From the NCBI GenBank assembly GCA_934702165.1, contig CAKUYG010000151.1, positions 1 through 5,090 on the forward strand: a stretch of DNA of 5,090 nt. The letters are read 5' to 3'. This DNA comes from an uncultured Bacteroidales bacterium (GTDB taxonomy: Bacteria > Bacteroidota > Bacteroidia > Bacteroidales > UBA932). The notes under the pieces were generated by a model that saw only the letters and a program-made list of their open reading frames with translations, had not been told where the DNA came from and ran no database searches. The position numbers and the translations under genes are program-made. How positions within the stretch are numbered: the stretch's first letter is position 1; every line of letters starts with the position of its first letter. This document shows, piece after piece, positions 1-5,090 of this stretch.

Positions 1-382
1 GAAAACCGTCCATGCTCAGACCATAGAAAGTGTCGGCGAGATCGTCGTCCTTAGTCATCTGCTCCACCTTGCAAGTGGCCTTCGGGGAGTTGCCTCCAGC
101 GCAGTTGATCAGGATGTCTATCTTGCCGAGCTTCTCGTGGATAAGGTCACGGGCAGCAACCAAAGCCTCCTTGTCGAGGGTGCTGGCGGAGATGCCGAGA
201 CACTTCACGCCGAACTCCTTTGCGATGGCTTCTCCTTTGGCAGGGTTGTCAGCGCTGCGGCTGATCACCGCCAGGTTGACACCGGCCTCGGCAAGGCCCC
301 TGGTAAGAGCCATGCCGAGGATGCCGAAGCCTCCCGTGATGACGCAATTGCGTCCTTTCAAATCATCGAATGACCATTTCAT
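1..382 (-). CDS. SDR-family D-mannonate oxidoreductase (fructuronate reductase), N-terminal part; gene runs off the left edge
   Basis: The minus-strand frame starting at ATG 382-380 encodes 127 residues beginning MKWSFDDLKGRN and is open to the window edge. It shows the N-terminal half of a short-chain dehydrogenase/reductase Rossmann fold: the dinucleotide-binding TGGFGILG at residues 16-23, a basic residue after the second strand (SR, 41-42) that may favour NADP, and the NCAGGN form of the NNAG motif at 93-98. The catalytic Ser-Tyr-Lys region lies outside the window. The family reading comes from the extended AGGN-S-P-K-A-T segment, which I recall as typical of the SDR-type mannonate oxidoreductases (Bacillus YjmF/UxuB-like), and from the adjacent uxaE, whose product fructuronate would be its substrate. 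The start is supported by a strong GGAGGA five bases upstream. The Asp usually found after the third strand (ADV) is not obvious; the segment reads SASTLD (65-70). A different SDR sugar dehydrogenase cannot be excluded. Confidence 0.75.
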   Translation of the reverse strand, partial: MKWSFDDLKGRNCVITGGFGILGMALTRGLAEAGVNLAVISRSADNPAKGEAIAKEFGVKCLGISASTLDKEALVAARDLIHEKLGKIDILINCAGGNSPKATCKVEQMTKDDDLADTFYGLSMDGF

Positions 383-387
383 ACGCG

Positions 388-393
388 TCCTCC
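388..393 (-). promoter_or_regulatory. Strong Shine-Dalgarno site of the SDR gene, overlapping the uxaE stop codon
   Basis: On the minus strand the sequence reads TAGGAGGACGCGTATG. GGAGGA sits five bases before the ATG at 382, and its first G is the last base of the upstream TAG stop codon (395-393). This fixes the start of the SDR gene. It is unusually strong compared with the other junctions of this operon and with Bacteroidota in general, where Shine-Dalgarno sequences are often weak. Confidence 0.75.
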
Positions 394-1646
394 TATTTGT
401 TGAACAGCCTTCTGATATGCCTCTCGCAGAGGTTCTCGATCACCTGCTCTCCGATGACATCCGTATGCTTCTCCAGTGCCGGGTAGTACTCGTCACCGAG
501 TTCTGCGGCAATCTTGTAGCTCACATGGATCAGCTGGCGGAAAGAAGGATTGTAGAGAGGGTCTGCCTGATTGTGGCGCATAGTGCGTGCATAGGTGTCG
601 GCATCCCACTTCTCCACCTCCTCTGGAGTAGGAAGGGCATTGACATCAACATCGATCACGGCAGCATACGGCACGGTGAGTTCGGCCATGCGCCCGAGGG
701 CGTTGACATAGATCTTCTTGGCGAGCTTCAGGGCCTCAGGATCAGCCACGGCGAGACCGATGTTCTCTTCGAGCCAGGTGGTTCCGGCTGTCTTGATGTG
801 GATGCCCTTGTCGTACTTCTGGATGAGACGGCCCATGATCGGGTAGATTGAGAACTTGTCGGATCCGGAGTGAATGCTGAGCTTGAGGTTGTCCATCAGA
901 CCGAACTCCTTGACAGCGAAATCGATCACGAGCAGGTCCTCCTCGAACTCTTTCTCAAACTGCTTGATGTCCCCGCGATAGTCCACGCCCTTGTTGAAGC
1001 GTCCGGTGAACTTAGGGGCGATGGTCTGTGCAGGCACCTTCTGGGAAGCGAGGGCGCTGAGGATGAAGAGGATCTCCACTGGAGTCTGTGGATCGTTGAC
1101 CTCATCCATTGAAACCTCAGTCACGAAGTTGCCCTCGCCCTTCTTCCCGGCGATATGGCGATAGATGCGGCCGGCCTCCTGAGCTGCGAAGAGATAGCGG
1201 TCGGCGATGGCGCGCACCTGGGCCTCAGAGACTTCGAAAGGCTCGGCGATACCAGGGATGGAGAGAGAGCCGATGAAGCGGGCGTTGTCCTTGACGAAGG
1301 CGTCAACATCCTTAGGGTCAGCCGGCTTGCCGATATAGTCAGCAACATCAATCGTGAAGAAATCGGACGCATCGATAAAGCGGTCCACATTGTTCATGTT
1401 GATGTGGTCGGCATCAACGAAATACTGTCCGGTGTAGCCAAGCGCCTTGACGGCAGCATCGGCCTCGACACGGGTGGACATAGGTTCTGTGTGCACGATC
1501 TGGTGCTCACGGTTGGACTTGTTCCATACAGGGACGAAATGTACCCCGAACTCTTTCTCGGCCTTGATGAGGGCCTTGAGCTGTGAGACGCCCTCGTGCG
1601 CGAAGCGGTCACCGACTCCGAAAGAATATTTTCCTATTTTCATCAT
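393..1646 (-). CDS. uxaE: Tagaturonate epimerase UxaE family (tagaturonate/fructuronate interconversion)
   Basis: This 417-residue cytoplasmic protein matches the UxaE tagaturonate 3-epimerase family, whose Thermotoga member links galacturonate breakdown (tagaturonate) to the glucuronate branch (fructuronate). Motifs shared with the Thermotoga sequence as I remember it are SFGVGDR (8-14), DADH (78-81), FTID (97-100), EVSMDE (177-182), TGRFNKGVDYRGD (214-226), IHSGSDKFS (258-266), HIKTAGT (283-289) and RQLIHV (370-375). The conserved His, Asp and Glu residues in these blocks are the likely metal and substrate ligands; that role is inferred. The Thermotoga protein carries roughly 90 extra residues before the SFGxGDR block, and they are absent here. 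No signal peptide or membrane segment is seen. The start is ambiguous between adjacent ATGs at 1646 and 1643; no Shine-Dalgarno sequence precedes them. The gene lies 21 bases after gnd and 10 before the SDR gene that would use its product. It is not a mannonate dehydratase (UxuA): those motifs are absent. Confidence 0.88.
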   Translation of the reverse strand: MMKIGKYSFGVGDRFAHEGVSQLKALIKAEKEFGVHFVPVWNKSNREHQIVHTEPMSTRVEADAAVKALGYTGQYFVDADHINMNNVDRFIDASDFFTIDVADYIGKPADPKDVDAFVKDNARFIGSLSIPGIAEPFEVSEAQVRAIADRYLFAAQEAGRIYRHIAGKKGEGNFVTEVSMDEVNDPQTPVEILFILSALASQKVPAQTIAPKFTGRFNKGVDYRGDIKQFEKEFEEDLLVIDFAVKEFGLMDNLKLSIHSGSDKFSIYPIMGRLIQKYDKGIHIKTAGTTWLEENIGLAVADPEALKLAKKIYVNALGRMAELTVPYAAVIDVDVNALPTPEEVEKWDADTYARTMRHNQADPLYNPSFRQLIHVSYKIAAELGDEYYPALEKHTDVIGEQVIENLCERHIRRLFNK

Positions 1647-1667
1647 AACTAATTGGTTATTTGTTAT
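1647..1667 (-). other. Longest intergenic gap (gnd-uxaE), AT-rich leader without Shine-Dalgarno
   Basis: These 21 bases are almost entirely A/T (minus strand begins ATAACAAATAACC after the gnd TAA). There is no purine-rich Shine-Dalgarno and no hairpin. An A/T-rich, unstructured leader is the usual form of translation initiation region in Bacteroidota, so it probably acts as the ribosome entry region of uxaE. No terminator separates gnd from uxaE, which supports co-transcription. Confidence 0.55.
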
Positions 1668-3125
1668 TTATGCAATATAAGTACCGGCAACGGTGTCTCC
1701 GCCGTGTCCTGTCCAGTTGGTGTGGAAGAACTCCCCGCGCGGACGGTCGGTGCGCTCGTAGGTGTGCGCTCCGAAATAGTCGCGCTGAGCCTGGAGAAGG
1801 TTGGCAGGGAGACGCTCGCAACGGTAGCCGTCATAGTATTCGAGGGCGGCGCTAAGGGTAGGTGCAGGCACGCCGTTGACGATGGCCTGAGCGAGCACGT
1901 TTCTCCAGCCCTGCTGGGCCTCGGCAAGCTTCTCGCAGAAGTAAGGGTCGAGCAGGATATTGGCGATGTCAGGGTTCTTGTCGAAAGCCTCCTTGATCTT
2001 GCCGAGGAACACGCTGCGGATGATGCAGCCGCCTCTCCACATGAGGGCGATTCCGCCGTAGTTGAGGTTCCAACCGTACTCCTTGGCTGCAGCGCGCATA
2101 AGGGTATAGCCCTGTGCGTAAGAAACCACCTTGGCGGCGAAGAGAGCTCTGCGCAGATCTTCGAGGAACGCTTTGCGGTCGCCTGTGAACTTGACAGGCT
2201 TCGGCCCTTGGAGAATCTTGGAAGCGGCCACCCTCTCCTCCTTCTGGGCAGAGAGGCAGCGCGCGAAGACGGCTTCTCCGATCAAGGTGAGAGGCACGCC
2301 GGCATCAAGGGCGGCCACTGCGGTCCACTTGCCGGTACCCTTCTGGCCCGCGGTATCGAGGATATAGTCAAGCACATACTTGCCGTCCTCATCCTTCTTG
2401 GCGAGGATGTCGCGGGTGATCTCTATGAGGTAGCTGTCAAGGTCGCCCTTGTTCCACTCGGCGAAGACCTCGTGCATCTCCTCGTTGGTCATGCCGAGGA
2501 TGTCCTTCATGATCTGATAGCACTCGCAGATGAGCTGGATGTCACCATACTCGATGCCGTTGTGAACCATCTTCACGAAATGGCCGGCTCCGCCTTCACC
2601 TACCCAGTCGCAGCAAGGAGTGCCGTCTGCGACCTTGGCGCAGATGCTCTGGAAGATAGGCTTCACGTAAGGCCATGCCGCTGGGGATCCGCCAGGCATC
2701 ATGGACGGGCCTTTGAGGGCTCCCTCCTCTCCGCCGGACACGCCGGTACCGACATAGAGAAGTCCCTTGCTCTCCACATACGCGGTGCGGCGGGTGGTGT
2801 CAGGGAAGTGGGTATTGCCTCCGTCGATGATGATGTCCCCCTTGTCGAGGAGCGGGATGAGCTTGTCGATGAAGTCATCCACGGCCTGTCCGGCCTTCAC
2901 CATGAGGAAGACCTTGCGCGGACTCTTGAGGGAGGACACGAAATCCTCGAGAGAATGGGCTCCATAGATGTTCTTGCCCTTGCCGCGTCCTTCCATGAAC
3001 TTGTCAACCTTTTCTACAGTGCGGTTGAAAACACTGACATGGAAGCCTTTGCTCTCCATGTTGAGGACCAGGTTCTCACCCATTACGGCAAGACCTATGA
3101 GTCCGATGTCTGAAACTGGTTTCAT
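1668..3125 (-). CDS. gnd: 6-phosphogluconate dehydrogenase, decarboxylating (NADP-dependent)
   Basis: This 485-residue enzyme oxidises and decarboxylates 6-phosphogluconate to ribulose 5-phosphate and CO2 in the cytoplasm, making NADPH in the oxidative pentose phosphate pathway. It is full length for the long (about 470-485 residue) family. Visible features are the N-terminal Rossmann motif GLIGLAVMGENL (8-19), the NADP-phosphate contact NRT (34-36), GGNTHFPDT (102-110), the substrate-binding VSGGEEGA (129-136), and the signature GHFVKMVHNGIEYGD (181-195) with catalytic Lys185 and Glu192. The C-terminal segment RDYFGAH (448-454) provides the Arg and His that reach the neighbouring subunit's active site, followed by the usual FHTNW tail. 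All key residues are present with a constant +2 offset from the sheep enzyme. The start at 3125 follows the pdxB stop by one base and has no Shine-Dalgarno, so translation is probably coupled to pdxB. Its place among hexuronate genes suggests that it takes gluconate-derived carbon made by the operon. Confidence 0.97.
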   Translation of the reverse strand: MKPVSDIGLIGLAVMGENLVLNMESKGFHVSVFNRTVEKVDKFMEGRGKGKNIYGAHSLEDFVSSLKSPRKVFLMVKAGQAVDDFIDKLIPLLDKGDIIIDGGNTHFPDTTRRTAYVESKGLLYVGTGVSGGEEGALKGPSMMPGGSPAAWPYVKPIFQSICAKVADGTPCCDWVGEGGAGHFVKMVHNGIEYGDIQLICECYQIMKDILGMTNEEMHEVFAEWNKGDLDSYLIEITRDILAKKDEDGKYVLDYILDTAGQKGTGKWTAVAALDAGVPLTLIGEAVFARCLSAQKEERVAASKILQGPKPVKFTGDRKAFLEDLRRALFAAKVVSYAQGYTLMRAAAKEYGWNLNYGGIALMWRGGCIIRSVFLGKIKEAFDKNPDIANILLDPYFCEKLAEAQQGWRNVLAQAIVNGVPAPTLSAALEYYDGYRCERLPANLLQAQRDYFGAHTYERTDRPRGEFFHTNWTGHGGDTVAGTYIA

Positions 3126-3129
3126 ATTA
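3123..3129 (-). promoter_or_regulatory. pdxB stop / gnd start junction, one-base gap, no Shine-Dalgarno
   Basis: The minus strand reads TAA-T-ATG: pdxB ends and gnd starts one base later. The bases before it (ACAGACAGA) contain no Shine-Dalgarno. Re-initiation by ribosomes finishing pdxB is the simplest way to translate gnd, which would couple the amounts of the two enzymes. The coupling is inferred from spacing. Confidence 0.55.
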
Positions 3130-4269
3130 TCTGTCTGTTGATTGTTTCACATTGAATCCCAGAGCCTTGAGAGCAGAGACCGTGCCGGTGTCCCCACCAC
3201 ACAGATGCAGGGTGAACGCCGATGGCTCCCTCCGCACAGGGTAATCGCCGCGCAGCTTCTCGAACGAAGCGAGATCCGCACGCAGCCTGCCGCTGTCCTC
3301 GAGGACATCATAAGTATAAAGGATCGCCTCTGAAAGCAGCTCCTGACGGCTCTTGCCTGACGCATCGAGACTGAATTCGAGAGGCATGGACGGAGCCGGG
3401 ATGTCCGAAGGGAACCAGTCCGTCAGAGGAAGTCCGAGGGCTTCGGAGACGGTGCGCACGCTCGCGGCAGTACCGTTGGCCTTGCCATCGGCGCTGTAGC
3501 CGGCTATATGCGGGGTAGTGATATCGAGAAGCGAGACAAGCTCCGGATCAAGATCCGGTTCACCTTCCCATACGTCAAGCACTCCCCCGGCGATCCGGTG
3601 AGACTTTAGGGCCTGCTTCAGCGCGGCGTTGTCAACTACCGGGCCTCGGGATGAGTTGATGAGGATCTGCGAAGGTTTCATACTGCCGATACGCTCCGCA
3701 TCAAAAAGATGCCACGTGGCATCCTCCCCGTCGCGTGACAGCGGGACGTGCAGGGTGATGATATCGCTCTTCTCAAGGATTTCATCCAGAGAGACGAAGC
3801 CGGAGCTCCCCTCCCGGCGCTCGCGGGGAGGATCGTTGAGAAGAACCTTCATACCTAGCGCAGTGGCAGCCTCGGCCACCTTGGAGCCCACATTGCCGAC
3901 TCCTACCACTCCAAGGGTCATCCCCTCAAGATCAAGTGATCGCATCCCGGCAAGTCTCACCAGCACGGAACTGATGTACTGCTTGACAGACCAGGAGTTG
4001 CAGCCGGGGGCATTGCGCCAGATGATCCCATGCTCTTTGCACCACGCTGTATCTATATGGTCAAAGCCTATTGTCGCAGTGGCAATTACCTTGACAGAAG
4101 ACCCTTTGAGCAGGACCTCATTGCAGATGGTGCGGGTTCTGGTGATAAGTGCATCTGCATCCCTCACAACTTCCGCTGTCGTTTCCTTACCAGGAAGATA
4201 CACCACCTCCGCGAAAGGCTCGAGAACCCCGCGGAGGAATGGTATCTTGTTGTCGCAAACTATCTTCAT
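3127..4269 (-). CDS. pdxB: Erythronate-4-phosphate dehydrogenase (pyridoxal phosphate synthesis)
   Basis: This 380-residue D-2-hydroxyacid dehydrogenase oxidises 4-phosphoerythronate to 2-oxo-3-hydroxy-4-phosphobutanoate, the second step of the DXP-dependent vitamin B6 pathway. Visible features are RTRT (44-47), GFDHID (68-73), NAPGCNSWSV (86-95), the NAD-binding GVVGVGNVGS (120-129) with the acidic NDPP (145-148) at the end of the next strand, LHVPLS (173-178), and the catalytic set Arg208 (NSSRGP), Glu237 (WEGEP) and His254 (TPHIAGYS). These residue numbers equal those of E. coli PdxB. The C-terminal domain (about 286-380) holds the PdxB-specific block FEKLRGDYPVRRE near 338-350 and ends in ALGFN, like E. 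coli PdxB. That domain separates it from SerA and glyoxylate reductases. The start is backed by AAGGA five bases upstream. It lies one base after the LarA-like gene and one base before gnd. Besides B6 supply, it may clear 4-phosphoerythronate, an inhibitor of Gnd. Confidence 0.95.
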   Translation of the reverse strand: MKIVCDNKIPFLRGVLEPFAEVVYLPGKETTAEVVRDADALITRTRTICNEVLLKGSSVKVIATATIGFDHIDTAWCKEHGIIWRNAPGCNSWSVKQYISSVLVRLAGMRSLDLEGMTLGVVGVGNVGSKVAEAATALGMKVLLNDPPRERREGSSGFVSLDEILEKSDIITLHVPLSRDGEDATWHLFDAERIGSMKPSQILINSSRGPVVDNAALKQALKSHRIAGGVLDVWEGEPDLDPELVSLLDITTPHIAGYSADGKANGTAASVRTVSEALGLPLTDWFPSDIPAPSMPLEFSLDASGKSRQELLSEAILYTYDVLEDSGRLRADLASFEKLRGDYPVRREPSAFTLHLCGGDTGTVSALKALGFNVKQSTDR

Positions 4270-4279
4270 ATCAGTCCTT
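4267..4279 (-). promoter_or_regulatory. LarA-like stop / pdxB start junction with an in-gene Shine-Dalgarno
   Basis: The minus strand reads AAGGACTGATATG. AAGGA (4279-4275) lies inside the last Lys-Asp codons of the upstream gene, five bases before the pdxB ATG at 4269, and the TGA stop (4273-4271) is one base from that ATG. This decides the pdxB start and indicates close translational linkage with the upstream gene. Confidence 0.65.
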
Positions 4280-5090
4280 GAACCTCTCCGGATAAGCCCA
4301 GAGCCCGAGGGCCGGGTTGGATATGTAGTATATCTCCTCCCCGTCAGGCATGATATTCCAACCGTCCTTCAGCTTTTCCGGGTGATAGTGCTCCATTATC
4401 TGATTGAGATCGCCATACTTGAATCCGACACTCTCGATCTCTTCACGGCTCATCTCAGGCCCAGGGCAATACGTGATGGTGAAACGCCCCTCAGACGAAC
4501 CATGGATCAGGTGGGCGGACGCGCCAAGATTCTCCTGAAGATCGGAATTGCGCTCCGTGGCCTCAAGGGTGTGAGGTGTACCCTTGTATCCGTATTTGCG
4601 GATCAGGCCGTCTATGGTCTTGTCCTCGCCGAACTCTTTGAGGGCAGGGGCAAGCACCACGAGTTCCGCCCCGTCGGCAAGCGCCATGCGGGTGCGGTAA
4701 ACGCTCTTGTTGCCCAGCCAGGTGCTCTTGAACTCCTCCGGATCGAGGTACACGAGGCACTTCTTGATCTCGTGGTCGACCATGATGAAGTTGGTCTCAA
4801 GAGAGAGGTCGGAAGCCTTCTGGAAGCACTCGAAATCGTCACCGATGAAAAGTCCCTTGAGCTCCATCTCCCCGGTGGCCTCGTTCTTGGCCCGGACAGT
4901 AAGCACATATACTATAGGCAAGTCCTTGATGAAATTGGTCCTGGCGTACTCCATCACATCGCGTACCGGTGACTTTGCCCGGCCCATGATGCGTTCCATC
5001 CCGTAGGTGGCGCCGATGTAATGGCTCTTGTTGATGCCCTCGGAACCTCCGACTCCCACGAAGATGTTCTTGGTGTAGTTGGCCATGCCT
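4271..5090 (-). CDS. LarA-like (nickel-dependent racemase/epimerase superfamily) C-terminal part; possible D-mannonate/D-gluconate C2 epimerase; runs off the right edge
   Basis: The frame is open to the window edge. From the first visible Met (ATG 5086-5084) it encodes 271 residues, but LarA proteins are about 420 residues, so this Met is probably internal and the N-terminal domain lies outside. Stretches that follow the LarA order as I recall it are FVGVGGSEGINKSHYIG (9-25, compared with the AGFSGGRKS region that holds the cofactor-binding Lys), ARTNF (48-52), LKGLFIGDDFECF (77-89) and TWLGNKSVYRTRMALADG (122-139) leading into ELVVLAP (141-147). Lys20 may be the counterpart of the Lys that carries the nickel-pincer cofactor. 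The His residues that bind nickel in Lactobacillus LarA (174 and 200) have no clear equivalents, so this is a divergent branch. I recall proteins of this kind in Bacteroidota being named D-mannonate epimerase, and a gluconate 2-epimerase is known in the superfamily; the substrate assignment here rests on that and on the neighbouring uxaE, SDR and gnd genes. Another sugar-acid epimerase is possible. Confidence 0.62.
   Translation of the reverse strand, partial: GMANYTKNIFVGVGGSEGINKSHYIGATYGMERIMGRAKSPVRDVMEYARTNFIKDLPIVYVLTVRAKNEATGEMELKGLFIGDDFECFQKASDLSLETNFIMVDHEIKKCLVYLDPEEFKSTWLGNKSVYRTRMALADGAELVVLAPALKEFGEDKTIDGLIRKYGYKGTPHTLEATERNSDLQENLGASAHLIHGSSEGRFTITYCPGPEMSREEIESVGFKYGDLNQIMEHYHPEKLKDGWNIMPDGEEIYYISNPALGLWAYPERFKD

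Larger units (their letters stand above)
1..5090 (-). other. Five-gene co-directional operon segment: sugar-acid metabolism plus pdxB
   Basis: All five genes lie on the minus strand with gaps of 1, 1, 21 and 10 bases, and no hairpin-plus-T-run terminator or recognisable Bacteroidota promoter (TTTG / TAnnTTTG) occurs between them. The order of transcription is LarA-like, pdxB, gnd, uxaE, SDR. The promoter must lie to the right of the window and the end of the unit to the left. Transcription as one unit is inferred from spacing. The regulator is not visible. Confidence 0.75.

Noticed and set aside
30..851. Plus-strand open frame of 273 codons opposite the SDR gene and the end of uxaE
   Set aside because: It spans the junction of two well-supported genes on the other strand and shows no domain.
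393..1646. Reading the epimerase as mannonate dehydratase UxuA or uronate isomerase UxaC, common neighbours of such SDR genes
   Set aside because: The DADH, EVSMDE, IHSGSDKFS and RQLIHV blocks match UxaE, and no UxuA or UxaC motif is seen.
1660..1700. Possible Bacteroidota -7 element (TATATTG, resembling TAnnTTTG) at the end of gnd, which could drive uxaE separately
   Set aside because: It misses one base of the consensus, lies within the gnd coding sequence, and no TTTG occurs at the expected distance upstream.
1653..3113. Plus-strand open frame of 486 codons lying opposite gnd
   Set aside because: It mirrors gnd almost end to end. The gnd strand has every catalytic motif, while the opposite frame has low-complexity Leu/Ala/Val/Glu-rich composition with no recognisable domain, as expected from the complement of a GC-rich coding sequence.
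3127..4269. Reading the D-2-hydroxyacid dehydrogenase as SerA or a glyoxylate/hydroxypyruvate reductase
   Set aside because: The C-terminal domain with FEKLRGDYPVRRE and the catalytic residue numbering match PdxB; SerA regulatory domains are absent.
3629..4972. Plus-strand open frame of 447 codons opposite pdxB and the LarA-like gene
   Set aside because: It crosses the pdxB/LarA-like boundary and its composition changes there from Ser/Arg/Thr-rich to Leu/Val/Glu-rich, which is what a shadow of two genes looks like. No motif is recognised.
4271..5086. Taking the ATG at 5084-5086 as the true start of a complete 271-residue protein
   Set aside because: The frame is open to the edge only four bases further, no upstream sequence is available to judge a ribosome site, and the homologous family carries a large N-terminal domain before this point.
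1..5090. Search for CRISPR arrays, transposases, att sites, tRNA or rRNA genes, riboswitches and rho-independent terminators
   Set aside because: Coding sequence fills all but 33 bases of the window, and no repeat, hairpin followed by a T-run, or RNA gene signature was found by eye.

Overview
The window is one tightly packed set of five genes, all on the minus strand, read from the right edge (position 5090) towards the left edge (position 1). Gaps between genes are 1, 1, 21 and 10 bases, so the layout looks like a single transcription unit. The gene at each edge is cut by the window. The sequence is moderately GC-rich. The mix of genes (a UxaE-type epimerase, a short-chain-dehydrogenase mannonate/fructuronate oxidoreductase, a LarA-like epimerase, PdxB and Gnd), and the weak or absent Shine-Dalgarno signals before two of the genes, suggest a Bacteroidota bacterium, probably of the order Bacteroidales from a gut or rumen-like habitat. 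That assignment is inference from gene content; no marker gene is present.

Layout in transcription order: (1) 4271-5090, the C-terminal 271 or more residues of a protein resembling the nickel-dependent lactate racemase (LarA) superfamily, possibly a sugar-acid epimerase; (2) 3127-4269, PdxB, erythronate-4-phosphate dehydrogenase; (3) 1668-3125, Gnd, decarboxylating 6-phosphogluconate dehydrogenase; (4) 393-1646, a tagaturonate epimerase of the UxaE family, shorter at the N-terminus than the Thermotoga enzyme as recalled; (5) 1-382, the first 127 residues of a short-chain dehydrogenase, most likely D-mannonate oxidoreductase (fructuronate reductase). No gene-free stretch exceeds 21 bases, and no RNA gene, repeat array, mobile element, terminator or convincing promoter was seen.

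The most interesting point is how the genes may fit together. UxaE would interconvert tagaturonate and fructuronate, the short-chain dehydrogenase would reduce fructuronate to mannonate, and a LarA-like C2 epimerase could convert mannonate to gluconate. After phosphorylation by a gluconokinase not seen here, Gnd would decarboxylate 6-phosphogluconate to ribulose 5-phosphate. This would send pectin or glucuronan sugar acids into the pentose phosphate pathway instead of through 2-keto-3-deoxygluconate, and would be redox-neutral if the reductase uses NADPH. PdxB, directly upstream of gnd, may supply vitamin B6 precursor and also remove 4-phosphoerythronate, a known inhibitor of 6-phosphogluconate dehydrogenases. 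The identities of Gnd, PdxB and UxaE are well supported by motifs; the substrate of the LarA-like protein and the whole-pathway reading are hypotheses.
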